Positions 56,832 to 64,000 of a stretch of 64,000 nt of DNA are shown here, piece after piece. The stretch comes from a virus. The stretch is taken from positions 62,001 through 126,000 of the IMG/VR virus record IMGVR_UViG_3300043811_000021; one strand, written 5' to 3'. The translations under genes were made by a program, and so were the position numbers. Each line of letters begins with the position of its first letter. Position 1 is the stretch's first letter. Under the pieces are notes generated by a model. The model was not told where the DNA came from, searched no databases, and saw only the letters and a list, made by a program, of their open reading frames with translations.

Positions 56832-57569
56832 CTACCCCTCATACCAATGCGTTGGAACTGACAACATACCTTGAGCTACTCCAGCCCCACCAGCGGCCAT
56901 AGCCTTTGGAGGGGTGACTACTGGTAAAGGCGGTGCAGGTTGCTGATACTCAGGGTATGGATCAGGCAATCTAGGTGGTTGGTATGGAACAGCAGATTGC
57001 GGGTATCCGTTTCCGTTTTGAGGATAAGTGTGATTCGATGCTAGAGGATCAACGCTTCCACCAAGAGCCTTAATAACTCTCACTAGATCATTTATCTCAG
57101 CATCTAGCTTTGCTACAGTAGCAACAGACTCAGACTTTTCTTTTATCGCTTGAGGCAATCTTTTCTCCGCATAGGAACTTGCAGATCGAAATTCTTTTGG
57201 AACTGGCTTTGCTTTCTGCTTTACTGGTTTCTGTGGTGGAGGTGGGGGAATCTCTACGCTCTTATCTGCATCTTGAAACTCAACAGGAAGAACTACGGGA
57301 TGCTCAACTGTCCCTAAAATGTGTGTTCCTTCGCCTTCTTCTAGGCTTTCACCTGCAAGGCAGGACGGGCAGTGCTTTTCTCTTGATTCATCTTTTGTTG
57401 TATCTATTAGCGTAGGAGCAGATAACTCACAAGATGTCTCGGATGAATCATTTTTCTTCGCCCATCTTTTCTGTGCCGCCTGTTTCGCAATTGCGCTACG
57501 CTCTTCTTTTGAGAGTTTTGCCGCTCTAGCATTACCGCCGTTCGATCCTCTTTTAGTTCCCTCTGGCAT
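56832..57569 (-). CDS. Hypothetical protein with GGNARA...ARWAKK-type basic N-terminus
   Basis: A 245-residue protein. KRGSNGGNARAAKLSKEERS followed by AIAKQAAQKRWAKK is the short basic unit also seen in small phage and bacterial DNA-binding-type proteins. Then a Cys pair (CPSC), a Pro-rich linker, a helical block SASSYAEKRLPQAIKEKSES and a Pro/Gln/Tyr-rich tail. The 118 nt upstream gap (57570-57687) shows no gene or clear terminator. Confidence 0.64.
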   Translation of the reverse strand: MPEGTKRGSNGGNARAAKLSKEERSAIAKQAAQKRWAKKNDSSETSCELSAPTLIDTTKDESREKHCPSCLAGESLEEGEGTHILGTVEHPVVLPVEFQDADKSVEIPPPPPQKPVKQKAKPVPKEFRSASSYAEKRLPQAIKEKSESVATVAKLDAEINDLVRVIKALGGSVDPLASNHTYPQNGNGYPQSAVPYQPPRLPDPYPEYQQPAPPLPVVTPPKAMAAGGAGVAQGMLSVPTHWYEG

Positions 57570-57687
57570 TTTCTTTCCTCTGAATTACAGCCCACCCCTA
57601 CCCGGTTACTTAACCTCTTATTGGACAGCCGGATGTCTCCCCTTGAGGGTCACGCTTTACTTCTGCGAGAGTGGGCTTCCCGGTAGT

Positions 57688-58152
57688 TTAGAACTGATCA
57701 CCGCTAACGGCACCAACAAGAGCGGCGCGTTTGGTATACTGCCGCTTTGGACGAGGCTTTGCTCCTTCATTTTCATCCGGTATCTCAGATTCCGCAGGAA
57801 CTTCATTCTTGATCTCTTCTGTTCTACTGCGAACCTCACCTAGATTTGGCTCCAAGGGTATGCTGATCTCTTCGTGTATATCAAATTCCTGAACATCTTG
57901 AGGATCAAAGAATTCTGGACCAGGAGCTTTTACTTCTGGAGATTGAGTAATTGGAATTGTCATCTCCACTTGGGATGTCCTTACTGCATGGAGTTTTAGC
58001 TTGATGACTACCTCTCCGCTATAACCACCTGAATATCCGTCAGTTGCTCGAAGGTTGCAATCGGTAGAGAGACGTTTCTTTATCTGCGCAAGCACGTCAG
58101 ATACAACTTCATGACCGCCGAGCGGATCGGTAAAACTCGTTACTTCTGGCAT
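57688..58152 (-). CDS. Hypothetical protein
   Basis: A 154-residue protein from the ATG 58150-58152 (GAGGAG 7 nt upstream); an N-terminal extension of 30 residues overlaps the regulator gene and is rejected. β-rich first half (GGYSGEVVIKLKLHAVRTSQ), acidic middle and basic end. No family is recognised. Confidence 0.62.
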   Translation of the reverse strand: MPEVTSFTDPLGGHEVVSDVLAQIKKRLSTDCNLRATDGYSGGYSGEVVIKLKLHAVRTSQVEMTIPITQSPEVKAPGPEFFDPQDVQEFDIHEEISIPLEPNLGEVRSRTEEIKNEVPAESEIPDENEGAKPRPKRQYTKRAALVGAVSGDQF

Positions 58153-58153
58153 C

Positions 58154-58438
58154 TTAAAACTCCTCTTCTTCCTCTGTTTTCTTTGGTTTACGTTTTCCTG
58201 TTTTCTTTCCTTCAGACTCGTACTTGGATCGCAAATCTTCAAACTTTTTCAGTGTGCCTTCCTGCGGTAGTATAGCACCTGATTCAATCATCTGGATTGT
58301 CCTGCGGGAAACTTTTATGATCTCTGCCAAGAACTTTTGCGAGAGAGTATTATTCTCCCTAAACCGTTTGAATTCAATAGCTAACCGATTCATTTCCTGC
58401 TTTATTTCTTCATCCACTACCCGTTTCGTTCTTGGCAT
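58154..58438 (-). CDS. XRE-family transcriptional regulator
   Basis: A 94-residue protein. KRFRENNTLSQKFLAEIIKV then SRRTIQMIESGAILPQEGTL form an XRE helix-turn-helix (about residues 22-72), followed by a Lys/Glu-rich tail. Regulators of this kind with the start PRTKRVVDEEI are recurrent in phages. It may control the accessory block or the virion module downstream. Confidence 0.82.
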   Translation of the reverse strand: MPRTKRVVDEEIKQEMNRLAIEFKRFRENNTLSQKFLAEIIKVSRRTIQMIESGAILPQEGTLKKFEDLRSKYESEGKKTGKRKPKKTEEEEEF

Positions 58439-58441
58439 CTT

Positions 58442-58639
58442 CTATTTTATCTCCCGGATTGACGATCTAATAATCTCAGGCATCATCAACGCAATTATCT
58501 TAGCATCTTCTCTCGCGTTTGCTTGCATGTCCCCTATCCATCTGTCTACCACCCAGTTTGGGTTAATATGTGGATAAATCTTACATTCCTCGCGGATTAG
58601 GCGTTCCAGTTCGACGTTTCTTTCAAAAGATGTAAGCAT
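58442..58639 (-). CDS. Hypothetical protein
   Basis: A 65-residue protein from the ATG 58637-58639 (GGGGAA upstream); the frame extends eight codons more. Helical, with a Met-rich middle (IIALMMPEI). Unknown. Confidence 0.58.
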   Translation of the reverse strand: MLTSFERNVELERLIREECKIYPHINPNWVVDRWIGDMQANAREDAKIIALMMPEIIRSSIREIK

Positions 58640-58659
58640 TTCCCCTACCCTACACTGTT

Positions 58660-58863
58660 TCACTGCGCCGCGTCAAGTGCCTTTTTCTGCGCTCTCTTGG
58701 TTCTTTCTCTATCTCGTCGGTCAGTTAAACACCCTACACACAATGTTTTACCTTCCGCATGGGGAGCCATACCACAGTCCTGACAGAGATGAATAGTTTT
58801 CAATCTCTTCTTTCTGCGGCGCAAGCAGTCGGATACTTGGGTGCGTCTTTCCTCTGGTGTCAT
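58660..58863 (-). CDS. Basic zinc-ribbon protein
   Basis: A 67-residue protein: basic start (RRTQVSDCLRRRKKRLKTIH), CQDCGMAPH...CVGC zinc ribbon, basic end (RRDRERTKRAQKK). Likely nucleic-acid-binding. It abuts the HEXXH gene. Confidence 0.68.
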   Translation of the reverse strand: MTPEERRTQVSDCLRRRKKRLKTIHLCQDCGMAPHAEGKTLCVGCLTDRRDRERTKRAQKKALDAAQ

Positions 58864-59271
58864 CTAACGGGTTATCCCTCTCCTAGCGCGAACTAACGCC
58901 TCGGCAACTGCATCTAAACTGTCCTCATGCAATTGATTCAACCACTCATCTTTATTTAGAACTTCATTCACTTTTGGATGATCTCTCCAAGGAATTTCCT
59001 TCGTATGCAAAAGTTCATGAACTATGCACACTTCCAAATCCCTCCTAAAGATTACATTATCATGCGCCGTTCTATCTGACGGATTCCTTATTTTTATTTT
59101 CTGTGTGTGATATGGGGGATTTTCACGGCAATCTGCAAGGATTTGATGTTGCCTTTCCTCTGGTCTCATTATAGATATTTCAATGTCTATATGGTCCAGC
59201 CGAAGTTGTGGTTTCCAGTATGATAGATACTCGTATGCTTGAGTTAGCTCTTTGGTTTCTATATCAGTCAC
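58864..59271 (-). CDS. HEXXH metallopeptidase-like protein
   Basis: A 135-residue protein starting with GTG. LEVCIVHELLHTKEIPW contains HEXXH (H85, E86, H89), and AVAEALVRARR follows about 35 residues later, which could hold the third ligand Glu. The N-terminal half is β-type. The length resembles minimal zincins (SprT-like size) but the family is not clear. Third HEXXH gene in this window. Confidence 0.68.
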   Translation of the reverse strand: MTDIETKELTQAYEYLSYWKPQLRLDHIDIEISIMRPEERQHQILADCRENPPYHTQKIKIRNPSDRTAHDNVIFRRDLEVCIVHELLHTKEIPWRDHPKVNEVLNKDEWLNQLHEDSLDAVAEALVRARRGITR

Positions 59272-59458
59272 CGTTAATCTTTTCCTTTCTTTCCCAGTTT
59301 CCTAGAATAGTCTCTGCGCTTACTGGGGTGTTTGTAAAACTTAGAGTTGTGTTATGAACTCGGCAGGAAGGATCACGGGATATGTAAGTCTCACCGTCTT
59401 TAGTCCACGGCTTACCTTCGTTCCTACATGAGCATACTGGTGGGTTGCTTGTCATCAC
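59264..59458 (-). CDS. Small Cys-containing protein
   Basis: A 64-residue protein with VCSCRNEGKPW and a later CRVH, a Cys/His set that may bind metal. A GTG and an ATG are adjacent as possible starts, with AAGGA upstream. It overlaps the ParB-like gene by 4 nt and the HEXXH gene by 8 nt. Confidence 0.62.
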   Translation of the reverse strand: MMTSNPPVCSCRNEGKPWTKDGETYISRDPSCRVHNTTLSFTNTPVSAETILGNWERKEKINGD

Positions 59459-60297
59459 AACAAATCCTTCATTACTTTCTTGGGGAGATTATCGATCTCG
59501 GGAGGAGCAACTCCCGGACCATATACCAGTCTCTTGACATAAGTATCGTTTACATAGGCATTCCATGATGTCACAGTATAGTAGTACACAGCAGATTGTG
59601 TCAGCTTAGTTGATGCTTCCTTTTGACCCGCAATTAACCTTGCGCGTAGGATGTAAATGGGATCGTCCGCAGTAAGTTCTAAACCAGATTGTAAACGAGT
59701 AAAGAATTCGTCAGCCTTCTTTTCATCCACCAAAGAAAACAAATAGTGGAGTCCAATAGCCATACCAGCGGTTATAAGAAGACCACCAGGACGCTGTTTC
59801 AGCATCGAATAGAACTTCACAGAGCTTCTGATCTTTGGATTTCTTTCTAGTGTCAATTCCAACAGAGGCTTGGTACAAATCTGACCCTTTCTCAAATCCT
59901 TGTGTTCAATTTCTCCTCTCACATAAAGCCAGAGGAATCTTAGTCCAGCAGAAAGCAGCCCAGAACTTGCCTCACCTTTAATGTGCAATACATCAGCCAT
60001 TGAGCGAGTGTTGCAGTCATCGATTGTGTCAAATGCCTCGTCGTCTACTCCATAAGTCACCGTAGCATCAAACGACTTATTTGCGCGAACACAAGCCATG
60101 AGACGATGTTGACCGTTCAGGAGGTTCCCAGATTTTCCGAAAATAATAGCCTGTCCGTTATCTACCCACCTGCCAGACTTCATCTCCTGAGCGTACTTTG
60201 CAACTGCATTTTCGGACACAGGGCGATTTTTGCTATTCTTGGTGTTCAACCAGTTAACAGCTTCCTGCGGAGTTATACTAGTGTGCTTTGTGTACAT
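59455..60297 (-). CDS. ParB/DGQHR-like protein
   Basis: A 280-residue protein. VDNGQAIIFGKSGNLLNGQH followed by RLMACVRANKSF (about residues 45-76) is the GQHR-type motif of ParB-like/DNA-processing proteins, followed by a helical domain. Phage members often sit beside methyltransferases, as here (1 nt overlap). It may be a DNA-binding regulator or nuclease-like partner. Start ATG 60297 follows GGAGAGGG. Confidence 0.74.
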   Translation of the reverse strand: MYTKHTSITPQEAVNWLNTKNSKNRPVSENAVAKYAQEMKSGRWVDNGQAIIFGKSGNLLNGQHRLMACVRANKSFDATVTYGVDDEAFDTIDDCNTRSMADVLHIKGEASSGLLSAGLRFLWLYVRGEIEHKDLRKGQICTKPLLELTLERNPKIRSSVKFYSMLKQRPGGLLITAGMAIGLHYLFSLVDEKKADEFFTRLQSGLELTADDPIYILRARLIAGQKEASTKLTQSAVYYYTVTSWNAYVNDTYVKRLVYGPGVAPPEIDNLPKKVMKDLL

Positions 60298-60968
60298 TAT
60301 CCCTCTCCCCAATCAAAAACTTCCTGTTCGAGTCTTTTTGCTGCTATCTCGCAATATTTTTCTTCAATTTCAATTCCTACCGCTTTCCTTCCCAAATTTT
60401 TAGCAGCCACTAAAATTGTTCCACTCCCAGTGTACGGATCAATTACATCACCTTCCGTGAACCCTAACGCCCATTCCATCAATACTACTGGTTTTTGGTT
60501 TGGATGTGCGCTCCCAACATACGGATTAAATCCTGCGTCAATTGCTTTCAAACTCCCAGAGAATCTTTTCCTAAAACAATATACCCCATGAATACCGCTG
60601 ATATAAGCAATCTCCGCATCTGAGAGAAATGTACCAAACGCTTTGTCACTTCTTTTAATCCATACGAGGCATCCTCCACTCGGTAACTTATTCCAGAAAT
60701 GGTTGGCACCCCAAAGAATGACCTTTGGATGATCTAAAAGATGTGATGGATCAAAAGGTTCTTCATCTCCTTCGATGTTCTCGTGTTTCTGTCCCGTACC
60801 TCTCTTTGTATTTCCACCACTAAACCTGCTATAGTCCGCATTGTTGTTCATGCCATAAGGAGGATCAGATAAGCATGTTTCAAACTTTCCTAAAGATGGC
60901 AGAATCTCCCGGCAGTCACCGTGGTAGATCGTGATATTCGACTTGGAATCAAAAAAATATGGTTTCAC
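60297..60968 (-). CDS. β-class DNA methyltransferase (N6-adenine/N4-cytosine)
   Basis: A 223-residue protein starting with GTG. ETCLSDPPYGMN carries the catalytic DPPY (motif IV), and GDVIDPYTGSGTILVAAKNL then GIEIEEKYCEIAAKR the C-terminal SAM-binding motif I; this order defines the β class. HPNQKPVVLMEWAL is motif X. No restriction endonuclease is seen nearby, so it is an orphan enzyme that may protect phage DNA. Confidence 0.92.
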   Translation of the reverse strand: MKPYFFDSKSNITIYHGDCREILPSLGKFETCLSDPPYGMNNNADYSRFSGGNTKRGTGQKHENIEGDEEPFDPSHLLDHPKVILWGANHFWNKLPSGGCLVWIKRSDKAFGTFLSDAEIAYISGIHGVYCFRKRFSGSLKAIDAGFNPYVGSAHPNQKPVVLMEWALGFTEGDVIDPYTGSGTILVAAKNLGRKAVGIEIEEKYCEIAAKRLEQEVFDWGEG

Positions 60969-61001
60969 TTCTAAAAGACTCTCACATGGCGCAGGTTATT
61001 G

Positions 61002-61235
61002 TCAAGGTTTTTCTGCGCCTTCAATGATCTCTCGCCACGCTTTCATAAACTGCCACGTATCGCGGATGTTCTCTGTCTGGTAGAGTTTTTCCAACCGGTG
61101 GAGTTTGTATTCTGCTTCGCCTAGTTCTTCAATAAGTTTCAGAATATACACCTCATCTGAACTAATCAATCGATTCGTAACGTTGGCACGTTCATCGTAT
61201 AATTCTTTGTACCTGTGTGGAATGTGTTTTCTCAT
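61002..61235 (-). CDS. Hypothetical helical protein
   Basis: A 77-residue helical protein (EVYILKLIEELGEAEYKLHR). It shares one base with its upstream neighbour's stop. No family is recognised. Confidence 0.62.
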   Translation of the reverse strand: MRKHIPHRYKELYDERANVTNRLISSDEVYILKLIEELGEAEYKLHRLEKLYQTENIRDTWQFMKAWREIIEGAEKP

Positions 61236-61867
61236 TACTTACCTTCTTTCTGGCCGCGCCGGAAGGCTTCGATGACTTGGTAGTTGTGGACGTCTGCGTA
61301 CGGACCAGTAAAAGGAAGTTCTTCTACTAGAAATTCCTTGATCTCCTCGGGTATTGAACCGTTATGCAAAGGCAAATCGGTTAAAATGACACGTTGAGAA
61401 TCATGCGGAGTTTCTGGCATCCTGCCTTCGATGCGGTAAATTGATTCGGCTGAGATGGAAGACTTATTAAATTCAGAATTTCTAAAAACGCCTTTTGATG
61501 AATGAATCTGGCAGTTCCCATCTCCGTCTGTGTCGCGTTCGCAGCATGGCTCGATAGCTGGTTCTGGTGCAAGGAATCTTTCATTAAGCCGATTCCCAAA
61601 AAATATGAGCAGGTCAACAAAACTTATATCCTCGCGGCATCTCCATTGTGCTGAGAACTTCTCCCACTTCTTTAGGGACTTGTAGTACCATTGGTCAGGC
61701 ATCCGCTCTGCGTTCGGAGCTTTATTCCAATTCTCAGCCTGCCAGCGGAGGGCCGCTTCGAGGGCTTTATAGACCAACGGAGTCTCACCGCGCAAAATTG
61801 CTTCATTGTGCGAATCAATAGCCGCCTCCAACATCCCATCCGGTACTTTGATCTTCTTATCGCTCAT
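61235..61867 (-). CDS. Hypothetical protein
   Basis: A 210-residue protein. The N-terminal helical part (DGMLEAAIDSHNEAILRGET) resembles a recurrent phage accessory unit; the middle has CCERDTDGDGNCQIH, a possible Ca or Zn site. No known family. Confidence 0.64.
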   Translation of the reverse strand: MSDKKIKVPDGMLEAAIDSHNEAILRGETPLVYKALEAALRWQAENWNKAPNAERMPDQWYYKSLKKWEKFSAQWRCREDISFVDLLIFFGNRLNERFLAPEPAIEPCCERDTDGDGNCQIHSSKGVFRNSEFNKSSISAESIYRIEGRMPETPHDSQRVILTDLPLHNGSIPEEIKEFLVEELPFTGPYADVHNYQVIEAFRRGQKEGK

Positions 61868-61995
61868 GCTGCTCCTTTCGGGTGATTACTCTTAGAGATA
61901 AACTTTTTGACAACGGCATCACGAAAAAAGTAAATCCACGGCGCAGCTACTATTCCAAAGCATAATCCGCTTACAAAACTCCACCAATCCATCAT
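61864..61995 (-). CDS. 43-residue membrane protein
   Basis: A short frame with AAGGAG upstream and ATGA overlap downstream. It has one hydrophobic segment (FVSGLCFGIVAAPWIYFF) and a basic C-terminal tail. Predicted single-pass membrane protein of unknown role. Confidence 0.62.
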   Translation of the reverse strand: MMDWWSFVSGLCFGIVAAPWIYFFRDAVVKKFISKSNHPKGAA

Positions 61996-62138
61996 GCTTC
62001 TCCTTTATGTTGGTAAAAAGTTTTCATCCATTCCCGTTCGCATTTAGGGCAAATTCTTCCCGCTTTCGGGTGTCTCGAATGAAAACAAAACTTTTTCTTC
62101 TTTTTCCGCTTTCCGCATTCACAACAGGATATTTTCAT
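61992..62138 (-). CDS. 48-residue zinc-ribbon protein
   Basis: A frame with AAGGAG 5 nt before the ATG and ATGA overlap with the membrane-protein gene. CCECGKRKKKKKFCFHSRHP and ICPKC form a CxxC...CxxC ribbon in a very basic context. Likely nucleic-acid-binding. Confidence 0.66.
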   Translation of the reverse strand: MKISCCECGKRKKKKKFCFHSRHPKAGRICPKCEREWMKTFYQHKGEA

Positions 62139-62140
62139 AG

Positions 62141-62767
62141 TTACTCCTTCTGTAAAACATTCATAATCCCATCCCTTACTTTCTGCATCTCATCTTTCCC
62201 GTAACCCCAAATATCTCCACCACACGCCCACTCAGGGAAAGGACCGAATGCTCTCTTGTTTATCTCGCATCCACCGTGGATATAGTTAGCGAACATCTTT
62301 ACGAGATCACGCAAAGTGCCGCCGTCAGAAAACCCAGTCCAATCCTTATGCCTTACAAGTATTGATTTTCTGGAATACCTGTCAACGTACCAGATTTCGT
62401 TTCTTTTATCCACAAAGAAGTGTGCGAAGAATGGATTCTCTACAGGAGTCCTGCGATCTGAGTTTTCGCTTAGGAAACGTCTCCCATGAGAACCGATTAC
62501 CTTAATGATCTCATTAACTTGACTCAATCTATCTTCCCAACCATTTTCCAATTGGTTTCTTGGTTCTCTTTTCGACAAAGATTTCACGCGAATATCTTGA
62601 ATCTTAACCTTGGTCCAGTATTCATTAATACTACTCCAAAACTTATAACGAGCCTTGCTGCCTGTGTCCGCTACGATTTCCTCGGTTATCTCTCTGCCCT
62701 CAAATATAACGGGACGTGGATCACCGAATGTCGGACGCTCATATAGTGTTACTTCGTAGATTCCCAT
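62141..62767 (-). CDS. Hypothetical protein
   Basis: A 208-residue protein with a β-rich N-terminus (YEVTLYERPTFGDPRPVIFE) and mixed α/β remainder. No family is recognised. Ends 3 nt before the zinc-ribbon start. Confidence 0.64.
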   Translation of the reverse strand: MGIYEVTLYERPTFGDPRPVIFEGREITEEIVADTGSKARYKFWSSINEYWTKVKIQDIRVKSLSKREPRNQLENGWEDRLSQVNEIIKVIGSHGRRFLSENSDRRTPVENPFFAHFFVDKRNEIWYVDRYSRKSILVRHKDWTGFSDGGTLRDLVKMFANYIHGGCEINKRAFGPFPEWACGGDIWGYGKDEMQKVRDGIMNVLQKE

Positions 62768-62792
62768 TTGCTACATCTCCCTCAAATGTTCT

Positions 62793-63005
62793 TTAATCGT
62801 CAAACTTAACTCCATCTCTCATCTCTACCACTGCTTTGTAAATCCCTATTTCTACTCCTAGTTCAACCGCTTGACTGATTGATCCAAAGAATTTTTGGTT
62901 GCTGATTATTTGGTTTTTTAGACATTTATTACAACGTCTATGCCGAAACCATCCGCAATCATAATTACCCTGATACAAGGTTTCCCATTTGTGAAATAAA
63001 TGCAT
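62793..63005 (-). CDS. Small Cys-pair protein
   Basis: A 70-residue protein with the start MHLFHKWETLYQGNY and CNKCLKN, of a type often seen as short phage proteins with one zinc knuckle. It directly abuts the HAD-like gene. Confidence 0.62.
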   Translation of the reverse strand: MHLFHKWETLYQGNYDCGWFRHRRCNKCLKNQIISNQKFFGSISQAVELGVEIGIYKAVVEMRDGVKFDD

Positions 63006-63452
63006 TTATTTTTCCTCCCCTTTCAAAATCCCAATCGCTCTACGCGCCATTTCATCAGTCAATCCCTTTTCAGGATCGGCCACAATCAAATACTGTCTCA
63101 ACATCTTCCCATAGCCATCGTCTGTTTTATCGATAATAACAAACGATTCAGGTTCCCCCGACATGCTCATATATTTGAGAATCCCAGTTCCTTTATTCTT
63201 CCCTATAGTTGGAATCCTATCGAATGTGACTATATTAACTCCCCAATCTGCCAACACTGTCTGAGAAATTGAGTCATGAGCTTTTCTACTCTCGCAGGTT
63301 AAAACCAATTCCGCTCCAGTTTCCTGCACAATCAGATTCAGCGCATCTACGCAAGGCTTAAAGGCCACAACTGGCTTCTGTAACAGCCTAGCCGTCATAC
63401 TGCACACTGGGAGCATCAGAACGCCTTCGGTCTCAAGGAAGATGATCTTCAA
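63006..63452 (-). CDS. HAD-like protein with altered catalytic motif
   Basis: A 148-residue protein. IIFLETEGVLMLP aligns with the HAD motif I (IxFLDxDGVL) of the Swiss-army-knife RNA-repair HAD group, but both Asp are Glu here (E7, E9). ELVLTCESRKAHD corresponds to motif II, FVIIDKTDDGYG to the acidic motif, and VADPEKGLTDEMARRAI to the C-terminal signature. The fold is likely kept; phosphatase activity is doubtful with Glu in place of the nucleophile Asp. Confidence 0.7.
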   Translation of the reverse strand: MKIIFLETEGVLMLPVCSMTARLLQKPVVAFKPCVDALNLIVQETGAELVLTCESRKAHDSISQTVLADWGVNIVTFDRIPTIGKNKGTGILKYMSMSGEPESFVIIDKTDDGYGKMLRQYLIVADPEKGLTDEMARRAIGILKGEEK

Positions 63453-63454
63453 GT

Positions 63455-63697
63455 TTAATCCTGCTGTTTCCTAACGACAATTTCAACCCCTTCCCAGCAA
63501 CCGCATCCGGGATGAAAATCAATATCCAGACCTAAGATATCGTATGTATTCCCGTCCTCATCTCGTGCAGAGACTTTACTAATAAATGTTGGATGTGAAT
63601 TAACATGCTCCCCGTCCATCGTCGCCTCAGAAGCGATATTCTCGAATTGCTTCCTAAATTCCTTGATTGTCGGACTTCCACTGCTGAATTCGTGCAT
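63455..63697 (-). CDS. Hypothetical protein
   Basis: An 80-residue protein with an AGGAGAAGGG region upstream. HPGCGCWEGVEIVV at the end has two Cys. It overlaps the upstream gene by 44 nt. No family is recognised. Confidence 0.58.
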   Translation of the reverse strand: MHEFSSGSPTIKEFRKQFENIASEATMDGEHVNSHPTFISKVSARDEDGNTYDILGLDIDFHPGCGCWEGVEIVVRKQQD

Positions 63698-63992
63698 TAC
63701 TATTCCCTTCTCCTAGATTAATCCCCGCGTGAACCAATGTAGCCTTTACTGCCTCATCTGTCTTTGCCAATTCAATTAATTCAGTAAGTAACTCAGGGGA
63801 ACAAGCCATCAATCCACCCGGCTCCGCATCTGCAAACCGTTTCAGCTTTTCTTCATACCACCGAGGGAACCAAACTCCACCAATGCGTCCACATCCCTCA
63901 CATGGATGCGAAATGTGGCTCAGACAACCCGGATGTTCACACGGAACCCCATCTCTAAATCTAGGCACTTCTATCTCCCTTCTCGACCTCAT
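63654..63992 (-). CDS. Cys/His-rich hypothetical protein at the right edge
   Basis: A 112-residue protein with PCEHPGCLSHISHPCEGCGR (C/H-rich, likely zinc-binding) near the N-terminus and a helical C-terminal half. GGAGTGGT precedes the ATG at 63990-63992. Confidence 0.62.
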   Translation of the reverse strand: MRSRREIEVPRFRDGVPCEHPGCLSHISHPCEGCGRIGGVWFPRWYEEKLKRFADAEPGGLMACSPELLTELIELAKTDEAVKATLVHAGINLGEGNSNARIQQWKSDNQGI

Positions 63993-64000
63993 ACCACTCC

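Noticed and set aside
60969-61001. TTGACA-like promoter between the methyltransferase and the gene at 61002
   Set aside because: No acceptable -10 element follows at 16-18 nt, and TTGACA overlaps a stop codon by chance.
1-64000. CRISPR array, integrase, attachment site or replication origin
   Set aside because: No regularly spaced repeats, recombinase motif, core duplication next to a tRNA or iteron cluster was found by eye; a k-mer repeat search would be needed to exclude weak ones.
1-64000. Stop-codon reassignment
   Set aside because: Genes end with TAA, TAG and TGA at tight gene junctions, none of the tRNAs has a suppressor anticodon, and long genes are open in the standard code.

Overview
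The window is part of the genome of a tailed double-stranded DNA phage, most likely with a short, podovirus-type tail. The visible evidence is a complete packaging and head series (TerS-like protein, TerL, portal, scaffold, major capsid protein), a T7 gp12-like nozzle, adaptor-type connectors, β-rich fibre/spike proteins and an FlgJ-type endolysin. Genes are tightly packed, often with 1-14 nt overlaps and clear AGGAG-type ribosome binding sites. I see no integrase, CRISPR array, transposase, DNA polymerase or RNA polymerase. The fibre repeats (GVPTIAVAGTDY type) and secreted β-helix proteins recall proteins I associate with Acidobacteriota and soil viromes. That host suggestion is inference only.

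Layout. (1) 1-1306, minus strand: a small S4-domain protein and nine tRNA genes (Tyr, four Ser, three Leu, Cys). Eight of the nine belong to amino acids normally served by long-variable-arm (class II) tRNAs. (2) 1466-5784, minus strand: small accessory genes, a membrane-anchored HEXXH protein, an Rv2179c-like exoribonuclease and an XRE repressor. (3) 5785-5892: a divergent promoter/operator region. (4) 5893-14964, plus strand: a modification cassette (GT4-like glycosyltransferase, PLOD-like glycosyltransferase, Methyltransf_24, cobalamin-binding radical SAM enzyme, GT2-like glycosyltransferase) around a Ser/Thr-rich small protein, then unknown small genes. (5) 14961-57569, minus strand: the virion and packaging module, read from high to low coordinates: TerS-like, degenerate TerL paralogue, TerL, portal, scaffold, capsid, connectors, secreted spike and fibre, endolysin and membrane proteins, two Tat-signal proteins, nozzle, modular fibres, internal virion proteins, HEXXH protein and a Cas4-like protein. 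A plus-strand HNH homing-type endonuclease with its own promoter sits inside this module. (6) 57688-63992, minus strand: a second accessory block with an XRE regulator, an HEXXH protein, a ParB-like protein, a β-class DNA methyltransferase and a HAD-like protein with altered catalytic residues.

The strongest leads are the class-II-biased tRNA array joined to a TyrRS-like S4 protein carrying a Cys-rich insertion; the tandem terminase paralogue that has lost its Walker residues and nuclease domain; the glycan/radical-SAM cassette; a set of tiny Lys/His-rich proteins scattered between virion genes; and virion-region proteins carrying Sec or Tat signal peptides.
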